Positions 8,604 to 17,703 of a DNA stretch of 64,000 nt are shown here, piece by piece. Origin of the DNA: Acidimicrobiales bacterium (GTDB lineage: Bacteria; Actinomycetota; Acidimicrobiia; Acidimicrobiales; SHLQ01). The stretch lies in NCBI GenBank assembly GCA_020629635.1, contig JAHDCX010000011.1, positions 112,301-176,300 on the forward strand, read 5' to 3'. How positions within the stretch are numbered: the stretch's first letter is position 1; each line of letters starts with the position of its first letter. The notes beneath the pieces are model-generated. The model saw only the letters and a list, made by a program, of their open reading frames with translations, searched no databases and was not told the origin of the DNA. The translations under genes and the position numbers were made by a program.

Positions 8604-9366
8604 TCGTCCAACCGCCGTCGACGAAGATCGTCTGACCCGTCACGAAGCTCGACGCGTCAGATGCCAGGAACAGCAACGCCCCGTCGAGCTCGTGGGCCCG
8701 GCCACCCCGGCGCATGGGCGAGCCTCGTTCGACGAACGCTCGACCACGATCGTTGTCGAACATCGCATCCGACGTCATCTCCGATTCGAACCAACCCGGT
8801 CCGATCCCGTTGACCCGGATCCCGTAGCGGGCCCATTGCGACGCGAGGTCACGGGTCAGATTGATCATCCCACCCTTGGCGGCCGCATAGCCGGCGACGT
8901 TGAGCGGCCCTCCGCCAACCGCTCCGAGCACGGACGCGATGTTCACCATGGTTCCGGGTCGCTCGTGTTCGATCATCCACCGGGCGGCTCGAATCGACAG
9001 GTCATACGGCGCAGCCAGGTCGATCTGCAGTTCGTGGCGAAAGCCAGCGACATCGTCCTCGTGCGCCGGCACGATGCGGTTGATGCCTGCGTTGTTGACC
9101 ACCACATCGATCGCCCCGAACGCAGACAACGCAGCATCGATGCACGCCGGAGCGGCCTCATCGGTCGAGAAGTCGGCCCGTACGGCGACCGCCGCGCTGA
9201 GCGACTCTGCAAGCGTTTCGAGCCGCTCCAGTCGACGTGCGGCAAGGACGAGCTGCGCACCGGCCGCATCGCACACCCGGGCGAACCGTTCGCCGAGACC
9301 AGAAGAGGCACCGGTGACGATGACGACCTTGCCGTCGAGGCGAAACGATGCGAGCGGGTCTTCCAT
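8596..9366 (-). CDS. Short-chain dehydrogenase/reductase
   Basis: Classical SDR of 256 residues. The Rossmann motif TGASSGLG (18-25), NNAG (91-94), catalytic Ser145 and the Y160-x3-K164 dyad are all present, and the end FVTGQTIFVDGGW is typical. The order resembles gluconate 5-dehydrogenase/FabG-like members; the substrate is unknown. The ATG at 9366 is preferred since GAAGGA sits seven bases upstream; an alternative GTG at 9381 would overlap the upstream peptidase gene by four bases. Probably co-transcribed with that peptidase. Confidence 0.93.
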   Translation of the reverse strand: MEDPLASFRLDGKVVIVTGASSGLGERFARVCDAAGAQLVLAARRLERLETLAESLSAAVAVRADFSTDEAAPACIDAALSAFGAIDVVVNNAGINRIVPAHEDDVAGFRHELQIDLAAPYDLSIRAARWMIEHERPGTMVNIASVLGAVGGGPLNVAGYAAAKGGMINLTRDLASQWARYGIRVNGIGPGWFESEMTSDAMFDNDRGRAFVERGSPMRRGGRAHELDGALLFLASDASSFVTGQTIFVDGGWTIT

Positions 9367-9377
9367 GACCGGATCCT

Positions 9378-11486
9378 TCACGAGTCGGGTGCGCCGTCGC
9401 CTGCACCGAGGTGTTCGAGCAGAAAGTCTCGTTGGAGGTGGAGCAGGTTCTCGGCGACCTGTTCTTGTGGCGTCATGTGAGTGACTCCCGAGAGAGGCAG
9501 CACCGTGTGCGGCTTGCCGTGCGCAAGTAGTGCGTGAGAGAGACCGAGCGTGTGCGCCGCGACGACGTTGTCGTCCGCCAGACCGTGGATCAACATGAGC
9601 GGACGCTCCAGACGATGGGCGTCTGCGATCAGGTCCGTCTGCGCATAGTGCTCCGGCACCTCATCGGGGTGACCGAGATATCGCTCGGTGTAGTGCGTGT
9701 CGTAGAGCCGCCAGTCGGTGACCGGTGCACCCGCAACGGCCGCATGCACCGCATCGGGTCGACGAAGCACCGCAAGTGCCGCGAGATAGCCACCGAAGGA
9801 CCAGCCGCGTATGCCGACCGCCGAGAGGTCGAGGCGTTCGTCACGAGCCGCGAGATCCTGCAGCGTCTCGATCTGGTCGTCGAGCACCGGTCCGGCCAGA
9901 TCGCCGTACACCGTTCGCTCGAAGGCGGGACCGCGTCCGGGGGTGCCCCGACCGTCGATGACGACGACCGCGAACCCCTGCTCGGCAAACCACTGCGAGG
10001 TGGCGAAGGCGTTTCGGGCCGTCAGCACGCGTTGTGCGTGCGGTCCGCCGTACGGGTCGAGCAACACGGGCAGCGGAGAGCCGTCGTGGCCTGACGGCAC
10101 GCACACCGCCGCATTGCATGAGCGCGGGCCGGCCGACGTGAAGAACGGCGCAATCTCGAACCCTGGCGCTTCGGCGAACGACTCGACGTGCGTCGTCGTG
10201 CCGTCGTGCCACGAGATGACGTGGGTGCTGTCGTCGGCGGGGTACGCGGACGACGTGACCATCGTGCCGCCACGGGCGGAGGCCGAGCTGTACAGACCGG
10301 CCTCGGAGCGTTCCGTCACGGTTCCGTCCCAGCCGATGTGCACGATGATGCTGTCGATGCCACTTCGGGTCGCCGTCACGAGACATCCCTCGTCATCGTG
10401 AGCAACGACGCTGCGGACGTTCAATCCGACGGGACTGAATGGCGTGCCGTCTCGAGCGAGCCGTCTCGTGTCCGTGTCCGCGTCGTCGACGATCATGAGC
10501 AAACCGGCGCCCGAGTCGATCGGAAGACCCGGAAACAGCTCGGTCCAGTGTTCGTCGTCGACTCGGGCGATCTCGCGAGTCGTGCCGTCGTCGGGGTCGG
10601 CCTCGAGCACGACGGTCGAACGCTGATCGCGCGGTTGGCCGACGATCAGGAGACGCTCGCCCCAGAGCACGTCGCAGAGGTATTCGAGCGAGCCGCCCTG
10701 CGACCAGTCGACGCGACGGACCGGGCCGTCGTCGACGTCGACGATCCACAACTCGACGTGCGCGTTGTCTGCGCCTGCGGCCGGGTACCGAATCGGACGC
10801 GGCGCGGTGCCCGGACGATCGGGTGCAGCGATCCACCATTCCGGAACCGGCGACGTGTCGACTCTCGCCACGGCCATCTGCTGCCCTGTGGGCGCCCACC
10901 AGAACCCTCGCCCTCGTCCCATCTCCTCGGCCGCGACGAATTCCGCACTTCCCCAGGAGACGGTGTCGCTCGATTCGAGGCCGGGGATCTCACGATCCGT
11001 CGATCCAGTCGAGAGGCGAAGGCTCGCACCGCTCACGTAGGCGACCCGGTCCGATCCGGGCTCTGGTCGAGGGTCGAAGGCATCGGCGGCGCAGGCGAGT
11101 TCGCGGCGTACCCCGGTGTCCGTGTCGATGCAATGCAACGATCCGCCCAGAACGAAGTAGACCGCAGCGAGATCGGGGGTCGCCACATAGGTGACCACGC
11201 CGCCCGCCTGCTCTCGGGCACGCTCTCGGCGGGCCTTCTCCGCTGCCGTGAGCGCGGCATCGTCGGCCCCGCTCGCATCGTGGAGCACCGTCGGCGTCGG
11301 CGCGCCACGACGAAGGGTCCACAAGCTGTTGGCGGCATCATCGGGACCCGACGATCGAAGAAACACGACACGATCACCGTCTTCGGAGATCGAGAATGAG
11401 CGCGGAACCCCGAGCGAAAAGCGTCTCGTTCGGGCGTGACGCCTCGGAAACGTGGCCAATGAGTCAGAAGGTGACGATTTCGACAC
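9378..11486 (-). CDS. S9 family peptidase (dipeptidyl peptidase IV-like)
   Basis: Prolyl-oligopeptidase-fold serine peptidase of 702 residues: an N-terminal eight-bladed propeller region (DPPIV N, about 1-470) followed by an alpha/beta hydrolase domain. The nucleophile is Ser563 in GWSFGG, the acid is in IHGLADDNV and the His in SGVTHMTP. DGRGTPGRGPAFER is the usual S9 signature. No signal peptide is seen, so it is probably cytoplasmic. The GTG at 11486 gives normal family length; an in-frame start at 11702 would add about 70 non-matching residues and run through the divergent gene. It likely releases N-terminal dipeptides. Confidence 0.92.
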   Translation of the reverse strand: MSKSSPSDSLATFPRRHARTRRFSLGVPRSFSISEDGDRVVFLRSSGPDDAANSLWTLRRGAPTPTVLHDASGADDAALTAAEKARRERAREQAGGVVTYVATPDLAAVYFVLGGSLHCIDTDTGVRRELACAADAFDPRPEPGSDRVAYVSGASLRLSTGSTDREIPGLESSDTVSWGSAEFVAAEEMGRGRGFWWAPTGQQMAVARVDTSPVPEWWIAAPDRPGTAPRPIRYPAAGADNAHVELWIVDVDDGPVRRVDWSQGGSLEYLCDVLWGERLLIVGQPRDQRSTVVLEADPDDGTTREIARVDDEHWTELFPGLPIDSGAGLLMIVDDADTDTRRLARDGTPFSPVGLNVRSVVAHDDEGCLVTATRSGIDSIIVHIGWDGTVTERSEAGLYSSASARGGTMVTSSAYPADDSTHVISWHDGTTTHVESFAEAPGFEIAPFFTSAGPRSCNAAVCVPSGHDGSPLPVLLDPYGGPHAQRVLTARNAFATSQWFAEQGFAVVVIDGRGTPGRGPAFERTVYGDLAGPVLDDQIETLQDLAARDERLDLSAVGIRGWSFGGYLAALAVLRRPDAVHAAVAGAPVTDWRLYDTHYTERYLGHPDEVPEHYAQTDLIADAHRLERPLMLIHGLADDNVVAAHTLGLSHALLAHGKPHTVLPLSGVTHMTPQEQVAENLLHLQRDFLLEHLGAGDGAPDS

Positions 11487-11520
11487 GTCGTCATCTTGGC
11501 CTGTGGCGCCCCCATGACCG

Positions 11521-11922
11521 ATGATTAGGCGCGTGAGCACCGAGATTCCCGTCGACGACGAGACCCGCGCAGCCCTGCTGCTGTTCAACGAACGCCTCGA
11601 GGCGTCCGCGGCCGCCGACCGAGCGGCCAAGCGGATCGCCAAGGCCGAGCGCGCAAAGACCGAGGCCGCCGCCGCCGTACGAAAGGTGGGCGACAACCCC
11701 AACGCCTCGGCCGAGGAGAAGGCCGAAGCCGAGGCGCGCTACAAGGAAGCCGTCGACGCGTTCAACACGATCCGGGACAACCCTGACGCCGAGATGCCAA
11801 AGGCGACGCAACCCGAAGACGCTGGGGCCGAGGCCGACAGCGATCCCGATCCAGAGCCGACCGAAGTCTCCGCGGACGAAGAGGCCCCTGCCGCGGCCTC
11901 CAGCGCCTCCGAGGAGGAGTAG
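11521..11922 (+). CDS. Small Ala/Glu-rich helical protein
   Basis: Unrecognised protein of 133 residues (129 if the GTG at 11533 is used, which starts at STEIPVDDETRAALL). Residues about 15-90 are predicted by eye to be one long charged helix rich in A, E, K and R. The C-terminal 40 residues are acidic and low in complexity (D, E, P, A). No signal peptide or membrane segment is seen. It lies divergent from the S9 peptidase with a very short gap, and nine bases before the ketosynthase gene, so it is probably in an operon with that gene. Confidence 0.7.
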   Translation: MIRRVSTEIPVDDETRAALLLFNERLEASAAADRAAKRIAKAERAKTEAAAAVRKVGDNPNASAEEKAEAEARYKEAVDAFNTIRDNPDAEMPKATQPEDAGAEADSDPDPEPTEVSADEEAPAAASSASEEE

Positions 11923-11931
11923 AACCCGCCG

Positions 11932-12987
11932 ATGGGCGCCCGGATCGTTGGGAGCGGGATCTGCCTGCCCGAGACGATCGTCACCAACCATGATCTCGCC
12001 GAGATCATGGACACGTCGGACGAGTGGATCCGCTCGCGTTCCGGCGTCGAAGCACGACGCATCGCATCACCGGGAGTCGGGTCGGCTGAGCTCGGCGCGG
12101 CCGCGGTTCTGGACGCAATCGACGACGCGGGTCTGGCGCCGGGCGACGTCGATGTCCTGATCTCGGCAACGATGACGCCCGATCACTACGCGCCCGGCAA
12201 TGCGCCCCTCATTCAGGACCGAGCGGGACTCGGCACGATCGCCGCACACGAGATCCGTCAGCAATGCGGAGGATTTCTCTACGGCCTCGACCTCGCCGAT
12301 GCGCTCATCGCCTCGGGACGAGCCGAAACCGTGGTCATCGTCGGCGCCGAGGTACATCGGGGCTACATGCCCTACGGGGACAGCATGGACATCCTGCTCG
12401 GTCAGCGCACCGGACCACCGACCGAGGCCGATCGCGCCCGCGCCACCGAAGGTCGGGCCTGGAGTGTGCTCTTCGGCGACGGAGCCGCCGCAATGGTGCT
12501 CCAGCCCGGCCCCGAACACTCCGGGATTCTCGGGACAACCCTGCACACCGACGGATCGTTGTTCGAACTCATCCACGTGCCGGGCCCAGGGTTCATCAAC
12601 TACCCGTGGTCGTCGGTCGACCAGATCGAACAAGGCCTCCATCAGCCGTCGATGAACGGCGGCGAGTTGTTCCGAAACGCCGTCCGGCTCATGCCCGCCG
12701 CCGTGCGAACCGTGCTCGAAGACGCGGCGCTCAGCGTCGACGACCTCGACCTCGTCTTCGCACATCAGGCGAATCAACGCATTCTCGACGGCGTCGCCAA
12801 ACAACTCGGGATCGACCCCGCAAAGGTTCCGTCGAACATCGCCCAGTACGGCAACACCACTGCGGCGACCCTTCCCCTACTCTGGCACGACTGCAAAAAC
12901 GAGAACAGGGTGCCCGAAGGCACCCTGTGCGCGTTCACGGCGTTCGGTGCCGGCGCCCACTGGGGCGCCGCCCTCTACCGAGCCTGA
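11932..12987 (+). CDS. FabH-like 3-oxoacyl-ACP synthase III
   Basis: Thiolase-fold ketosynthase III of 351 residues that would condense an acyl-CoA with a second acyl group. Catalytic Cys112 lies in IRQQCGGFLYG, His278 in FAHQANQRI and the Asn in QYGNTTAATLP, giving the complete Cys-His-Asn triad. The N-terminal GSGICLPETIVTN and DTSDEWIRSRSGVEARR are family signatures. It stands alone, away from other fatty acid genes. It could be a specialised FabH or an OleA/DpsC-like enzyme; substrate choice cannot be read here. A perfect 10-base-pair inverted repeat (12905-12928) lies inside its 3' end. Confidence 0.92.
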   Translation: MGARIVGSGICLPETIVTNHDLAEIMDTSDEWIRSRSGVEARRIASPGVGSAELGAAAVLDAIDDAGLAPGDVDVLISATMTPDHYAPGNAPLIQDRAGLGTIAAHEIRQQCGGFLYGLDLADALIASGRAETVVIVGAEVHRGYMPYGDSMDILLGQRTGPPTEADRARATEGRAWSVLFGDGAAAMVLQPGPEHSGILGTTLHTDGSLFELIHVPGPGFINYPWSSVDQIEQGLHQPSMNGGELFRNAVRLMPAAVRTVLEDAALSVDDLDLVFAHQANQRILDGVAKQLGIDPAKVPSNIAQYGNTTAATLPLLWHDCKNENRVPEGTLCAFTAFGAGAHWGAALYRA

Positions 12988-12988
12988 G

Positions 12989-13062
12989 CGAGCAACGTCA
13001 TCACTTCTTGATGCTGCAACACGTCGCCGCTATGCGACGAGCAACGTCATCACTTCTTGATG
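12989..13062. repeat. 25-base direct repeat duplicating a gene end
   Basis: The 25 bases at 12989-13013 are repeated exactly at 13038-13062, a spacing of 49 bases. The right copy contains the last codons and stop of the RDD gene (minus strand, ends at 13050); the left copy is a non-coding duplicate just after the ketosynthase stop. This looks like a local slippage or recombination product. Confidence 0.85.
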
Positions 13063-13676
13063 ACGTACGTATCGCCGATGCGGTCCATGACCGTGCGGTG
13101 TTCCTCGTCGCTGAACAAGAATACGAGCGAGACGATGTTGAGCACCAACAGCCCCAGCCCGATGATGATGTTCAGGATCGGGATCTGACCAACGATGCCC
13201 AGGATCTTGTTGGCGCTGCGACGAATACCGACAGGCAGACCAAGCGGCTCGGTGCCGTCACGCTGCACGATCCGCAGCCCCAACACGAGCTTGCCGACCG
13301 TGCCCGACAGGTAACTGTTCATCAACGTCCAGTAGGCCGCGGTGACGATCGCGCCGACGATCGCGAGCCCGATGTTGATCTCGACGTCTGCACCGTCGCC
13401 GCTGAAGGCCGAGAACGCCGCACCGATGCCGAACGGGATCGAGATGATGATGCCGATGATCCCGTCGATCACGGCCGCAGCGATGCGAAGCCAGGGATCC
13501 GCGAGCTGTTGACCGCTCGCAAGGCCGCCGGCGCTCGGCGCCACGTAGCCGGCCTGCTGCTGCATGCCCTGCTGCTGTGGGCCACCGACCCAACTCGATC
13601 CATCCCACCATCTCACCGTGCCCGGAGGGTCTCCCTCGGCGGGGTACCAGCCTGGGGGTTGCGTGCCGTCAGTCAT
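13050..13676 (-). CDS. DUF2510-RDD family membrane protein
   Basis: A 208-residue membrane protein. The N-terminus is a DUF2510 module (PPGWYPAEGDPPGTVRWWDG) followed by a Gln-rich linker. The rest is an RDD domain with about four hydrophobic segments (about 62-88, 100-125, 155-175 and 170-195) and the Arg/Asp pattern DPWLRIAAAVIDGI. RDD proteins are poorly defined and have been linked to transport or membrane stress. The 3' end is duplicated at 12989-13013. It is convergent with the ketosynthase gene. Confidence 0.9.
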   Translation of the reverse strand: MTDGTQPPGWYPAEGDPPGTVRWWDGSSWVGGPQQQGMQQQAGYVAPSAGGLASGQQLADPWLRIAAAVIDGIIGIIISIPFGIGAAFSAFSGDGADVEINIGLAIVGAIVTAAYWTLMNSYLSGTVGKLVLGLRIVQRDGTEPLGLPVGIRRSANKILGIVGQIPILNIIIGLGLLVLNIVSLVFLFSDEEHRTVMDRIGDTYVIKK

Positions 13677-13793
13677 CAGTCACCACCATCGACCGGTCCG
13701 GACGGTCCGGGTCGGTCAGCTCCGAATGTATTCGACCGTCACCCCCCGATGACGAACCGCCGGTCCGGCACCTGCCCGCTACGGTGAACTTCG

Positions 13794-14660
13794 ATGGCCC
13801 CGATCCCTTACGAGCTGCACCACATACCCGCGCTCGAACGTCCGCTCTTCATCATGGCGTTCAAGGGCCTCTTCGACATCGGCGAAGCGGCAACGGCCGC
13901 CGTCGACTGGCTGTCGATGCATCACGCTGGTCAACCCGCAGCGTCGATCGACCCCGAACTCCTCTTCGACTTCCAAGAGACCCGCCCCGAGGTCCGACTC
14001 GGAGCAAACGGGCTTCGAGAGATCCACTGGCCAACCAACAACCTCCTCTGGGCCAAGACCCCCGACGGTGCGCGCGACCTGATCCTGCTGTCGGGTATCG
14101 AACCGCATCTTCGGTGGCGATCGTTCGGTGAGACGATCGCCGAACTCATCACCAAGACCGGCGTCGAGCTGGTCGCGACGCTCGGATCGACCCTCGGCAC
14201 GATCCCCCACACCCGGGCCTTTCCCGTCACCGCCTCGACCTCGAATCCCGATCTCGCCAGCCGCCTCGAACTCGACCTCCCCACCTACGAGGGCCCGACC
14301 GGCCTCATCGGGGCGCTCCACGACTCGCTCGCACAGACCGTTCCGGCGCTGATCTCACTTCGCGTCAGCGTCCCGCACTACATCCCCGGCGCCCCAGCAC
14401 CGAAAGCAACTGGTGCGCTGCTCGCCCGACTCGAGGCCCTCACGGGCGTGGACACCGACCACGCGGGTCTGGCCGACGAGATCCGGGACTGGGAGTCCCG
14501 CGTGCATCTCGCCATCGCCGACGACGAAGAGGTCCGGGCCTACGTAACCCAGCTCGAGGCGTCTCACGACCTTCAGCCGTCGATCGAAACCGAGGATCCG
14601 TCCGCGCTCACCGAGGAAATCGAGAACTTTCTGCGCGAGCGCCCCGACCCGACCGACTGA
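13794..14660 (+). CDS. PAC2-family protein
   Basis: A 288-residue cytoplasmic protein of the PAC2 (proteasome assembly chaperone 2-like) family common in actinobacteria and archaea: ALERPLFIMAFKGLFDIGEAATAAVDWL at the N-terminus (seen as a pattern, about 12-40), a central LLSGIEPHLRW, LGSTLGTIPHTR and GPTGLIGALHD, and a C-terminal helical region LARLEALTGVDTD. The biochemical role of bacterial members is not established. It is preceded by a 117-base gap and divergent from the RDD gene. Confidence 0.9.
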   Translation: MAPIPYELHHIPALERPLFIMAFKGLFDIGEAATAAVDWLSMHHAGQPAASIDPELLFDFQETRPEVRLGANGLREIHWPTNNLLWAKTPDGARDLILLSGIEPHLRWRSFGETIAELITKTGVELVATLGSTLGTIPHTRAFPVTASTSNPDLASRLELDLPTYEGPTGLIGALHDSLAQTVPALISLRVSVPHYIPGAPAPKATGALLARLEALTGVDTDHAGLADEIRDWESRVHLAIADDEEVRAYVTQLEASHDLQPSIETEDPSALTEEIENFLRERPDPTD

Positions 14661-14731
14661 TCGGATCGCCTCAGCCGAACGAGCAACACGACCCCCTCAA
14701 GGCGTCGCCTCCGATCGCCGTCTTGAAAGGG

Positions 14732-15463
14732 ATGGCTTCGATATCGCCGCCGCAGCGCGACACCGCTGACCGCGCCCATTCGGCGCACCCGGGGACACGC
14801 GTGCGCCGCGAGCGCCGAACGCGGAGCCGGATCGCCGAACAGATGCGGGTGCTCGGCCCCCTCGCGGCCGCGTGGTCCTGTGGCGCAGCTGCGCTCCTTG
14901 CGTTGCTCGGCAACGGCCCCTCGTCCGATGCACGCCTCTTGCTCGACCCGGCTGCCGTCGCCGGCCTGCCCTGGTACACCGGACTGATCTCCAATCTCGG
15001 AGTGATCCTGTGGGCCGTGGCCACCGTGAGCGCCATGTCCGCAGCCCGAATCGCCCGTCTCGGCAATCGTCACGGCGCAGCCGCCTACCTGACGCAAGGG
15101 GGTGGGCTGTCGGTCTTGTTGCTCTTCGACGACCTGTTCCAGCTGCACTCCGCCGTGCTTCCCGAGTTGATCGGCACGCCGAAATCGTTCGTCCTGCTCG
15201 TGTATCTGACGGCGCTCGCCGGCTGGATGCTGACGAATGTCGAGCAGGTTCGTCGGACTCGCTGGATGTTGCTCGCCGCGTCCGCGCTCGCACTCGCGGT
15301 CTCGATCGTGATCGATCAGTTCGCGCCCGGACAAACGTGGTCGCTGATCGCCGAAGACTCGGCAAAGTTCTTGGGGATCATCGCCTGGGCGCTGTACTTC
15401 CACCTGACCGGCACGGACATCGCCGGTTCTGTGGTGGGCTCGCTCCGCGACGACGAGAGCTGA
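14732..15463 (+). CDS. Multi-pass membrane protein, unknown
   Basis: A 243-residue protein with a basic N-terminal cytoplasmic tail of about 35 residues and six or so hydrophobic segments (about 40-60, 75-100, 112-132, 145-165, 170-190 and 205-225). Not assigned to a family. Conserved-looking features are the loop LLLFDDLFQLHSAVLPELIG and AEDSAKFLGIIAWALYF. The ATG at 14732 has an AAAGG directly before it. The gene is 36 bases upstream of the metallophosphoesterase gene and may be co-transcribed with it. Confidence 0.75.
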   Translation: MASISPPQRDTADRAHSAHPGTRVRRERRTRSRIAEQMRVLGPLAAAWSCGAAALLALLGNGPSSDARLLLDPAAVAGLPWYTGLISNLGVILWAVATVSAMSAARIARLGNRHGAAAYLTQGGGLSVLLLFDDLFQLHSAVLPELIGTPKSFVLLVYLTALAGWMLTNVEQVRRTRWMLLAASALALAVSIVIDQFAPGQTWSLIAEDSAKFLGIIAWALYFHLTGTDIAGSVVGSLRDDES

Positions 15464-15499
15464 TCGCGCGGTCGGTCCGGTATCTGCGACGATGGAACC

Positions 15500-16627
15500 G
15501 TGTCGCTGACGAACATCCTCCTCGGCGCAGCGATCGTCGCCGGTCTGTCGAGCGGCCTCGCCGCGCGGTTCCGGAGCTGGGGAACCGGCCTCGGCGACCT
15601 CTTGCTGGCCACCGTCACCGGTGGTCTGATCACGATCCTCACCGCCGTCGTCCTGAGCATCACGCACAACCTGAACATCTTCGGTCTCATCCATCTCGTG
15701 TACCTGATGCTGGTCGTCGCCCTTCCGATCGGGTTCGCCATCATCGCCGTGCCCCATCTGCTCAACGCCGAGTACTCGACACCGATCGTCGCTCGTCTCA
15801 TGGTGCCGGTCGGCCTCGCGCTCGTCGGAGTCGGCATTTGGGCGACCCACATCGAGCCGTTCCGCCTCGTCGTCGACGAGCAAGGACTGTCTGCGCCAGG
15901 CGCATCGGCTCCGATCGTCGTCGGGGTCATCGCCGACCTGCAGACGTCGTCGATCGGCGACCACGAGAACGCCGCGCTTGACGCGGTCCTCGCAGCCGAA
16001 CCCGACATCGTCACGATCCCGGGCGACCTCTTCCAGTTCGACCGGCCAGAAGACTTCGACGCCGCCGCACCCGAATTCGTGGGTTGGCTACGTCGACTCC
16101 AGGAGGGCACCGATCACGTGGTCGTCGTGAACGGCGACGCCGACGACGCCGAACAACTCGAGGCCCTCGCCAAGACGACCGGCGTGACCCTGCTCGACGA
16201 CTCCATCGTCGTCATCGACGTCGATGGCCAGCCCGTCACCGTGATTGGCCTGTCGACGCCGCTCGAAGGCGACCGTCGCGAGATCGACCCGATCGTCGCC
16301 GAGCAGATCAACTCGACGATCCGCGATCGCGATGTCGCGATCATGGTCAGCCATCGGCCTGACGTCGTGCTCAACTTCGAGTCGGACTGGCGCATCGACC
16401 TCGTCGTCTCCGGCCACACCCACGGAGGGCAGGTCCGACTGCCGTTCATCGGTGCACCCTTCACCCTCACCGATGTTCCCGACACCGTGGCCGAGGGAGG
16501 ACTCCACCTCGTCAACGGGCATCCGCTCTATGTCTCGACCGGGGTTGGGCTCGAACGTGGTCAGGCTCCCCAGTTGCGCTTTGGGGTCCGCCCGTCCGTC
16601 GGCCTGCTCACCCTCGTTCCGGAATGA
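15500..16627 (+). CDS. Membrane-anchored metallophosphoesterase-like protein, degenerate motifs
   Basis: A 375-residue protein: GTG start, three or four N-terminal transmembrane helices (about 5-25, 32-55, 62-88 and 100-118), then a calcineurin-like phosphoesterase domain as in YaeI/YkoE-type enzymes (about 138-375). Motifs are GVIADLQ (D146, Q148), IPGDLF (D176), NGDAD (211-215), SHRPD and GHTHGGQ. In active relatives the first motif is DxH and the third GNHD; here they read D-L-Q and N-G-D-A. One metal ligand and the GNHD His/Asn pair are thus altered, while the C-terminal GHTH is intact. Activity may be lost or changed. Confidence 0.85.
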   Translation: MSLTNILLGAAIVAGLSSGLAARFRSWGTGLGDLLLATVTGGLITILTAVVLSITHNLNIFGLIHLVYLMLVVALPIGFAIIAVPHLLNAEYSTPIVARLMVPVGLALVGVGIWATHIEPFRLVVDEQGLSAPGASAPIVVGVIADLQTSSIGDHENAALDAVLAAEPDIVTIPGDLFQFDRPEDFDAAAPEFVGWLRRLQEGTDHVVVVNGDADDAEQLEALAKTTGVTLLDDSIVVIDVDGQPVTVIGLSTPLEGDRREIDPIVAEQINSTIRDRDVAIMVSHRPDVVLNFESDWRIDLVVSGHTHGGQVRLPFIGAPFTLTDVPDTVAEGGLHLVNGHPLYVSTGVGLERGQAPQLRFGVRPSVGLLTLVPE

Positions 16628-16658
16628 CCGGTCGCCGGGGGGTGAACGCCAACCGATC

Positions 16659-17648
16659 TCAGCGGGCGACGTCGACGACGACTCGGCCCCTGATCTGACC
16701 GGCCACGATCGCCTCGGCGACGCCGGGTGCATCCTCGAGGCCAACCTCGGTGACCATCGAGTCGAGGAGCGACGTGTCGAGATCGGTGGCGAGTCGTTCC
16801 CAGGCCTCGGTGCGACGTTCGGGCGACTCATGCACCGAGTCGACGCCGACCAACGCCACGCCGCGCAGGATGAACGGCGCGACCGAACCCGGTAGGTCCA
16901 TGCCCTGCGCGAGACCGCACGCCGCAACGCAGCCACCGGGATGGGTGGCGGCGAGCATGTTTGCGAGGGTGTGGCTACCCGCCACGTCGATACCCCCCGC
17001 CCATCGGGCGGACCCGAGCGGACGAGACGACGGTTCGGACAACTCCTCCCGGGCGATGCAGTCGGTGGCTCCCAACGACCGGAGGTAGTCACCCTCGGCG
17101 TCGACGCGACCCGATGACGCGATGACGTCGTACCCGAGCTTGGCGAGGATGGCCACGGCAACGCTGCCGACGCCGCCGGCAGCGCCCGAGACCACGACCG
17201 GCCCCGAGTCGGGGGTTACGCCGTTGCGTTCGAGCGCCAGGACACAGAGCATGGCGGTGTAGCCCGCTGTGCCGATCGCGGCTGCGTGATAGGTCGAAAA
17301 GTCATCCGGGAGTGGCGTCAACCACTCCGCCTGCAGCCGGGCACGCTCGGCGAGACCGCCCCAGTGTTTCTCGCCGACGTCCCACCCGTTGCACACGACT
17401 CGGTCGCCGACCTTGAGCGACTCGGACTCGGTCGAGATGACGGTGCCGGCCAGATCGACTCCCGGGACCATGGGCCAGCGACGAACGATCGGAGATGTGT
17501 TGGTGATGGCCAGGCCGTCTTTGTAGTTGATCGTCGAGTACTCGACGGCGACGGTGGTGTCGCCCTCGGGCAGGTCGTCGTCGGTCAACTCCACGACGGC
17601 GTGGGAAAACTCGTCTTCGGCGGACTTGGAGAGCAGCAGCGCTCGCAT
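16659..17648 (-). CDS. acuI: AcuI/YhdH-family quinone oxidoreductase (acryloyl-CoA reductase-like)
   Basis: Zinc-independent medium-chain dehydrogenase/reductase of 329 residues. Characteristic YhdH/AcuI segments are VEYSTINYKDGLAIT, PMVPGVDLAGTV, GWDVGEKHWGGLAERAR, GTAGYTAMLCV and the NADPH motif VSGAAGGVGSVAVAILAKLGY (pattern). AcuI-type members reduce acryloyl-CoA to propionyl-CoA with NADPH; whether this copy does so is inferred from the family. The ATG at 17648 has a GGGG about seven bases upstream and removes 67 non-matching residues of a longer frame. Confidence 0.88.
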   Translation of the reverse strand: MRALLLSKSAEDEFSHAVVELTDDDLPEGDTTVAVEYSTINYKDGLAITNTSPIVRRWPMVPGVDLAGTVISTESESLKVGDRVVCNGWDVGEKHWGGLAERARLQAEWLTPLPDDFSTYHAAAIGTAGYTAMLCVLALERNGVTPDSGPVVVSGAAGGVGSVAVAILAKLGYDVIASSGRVDAEGDYLRSLGATDCIAREELSEPSSRPLGSARWAGGIDVAGSHTLANMLAATHPGGCVAACGLAQGMDLPGSVAPFILRGVALVGVDSVHESPERRTEAWERLATDLDTSLLDSMVTEVGLEDAPGVAEAIVAGQIRGRVVVDVAR

Positions 17649-17703
17649 CGTGGAGCCCCTTTCGTTCGGGCCAAATGCCCGGCCGGAGCCTACCCGTCGA
17701 CGC

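Noticed and set aside
12905..12928. Perfect 10-base-pair hairpin (ACAGGGTGCC/GGCACCCTGT) as a terminator
   Set aside because: It lies inside the ketosynthase coding region, about 60 bases before the stop, and has no U tract.
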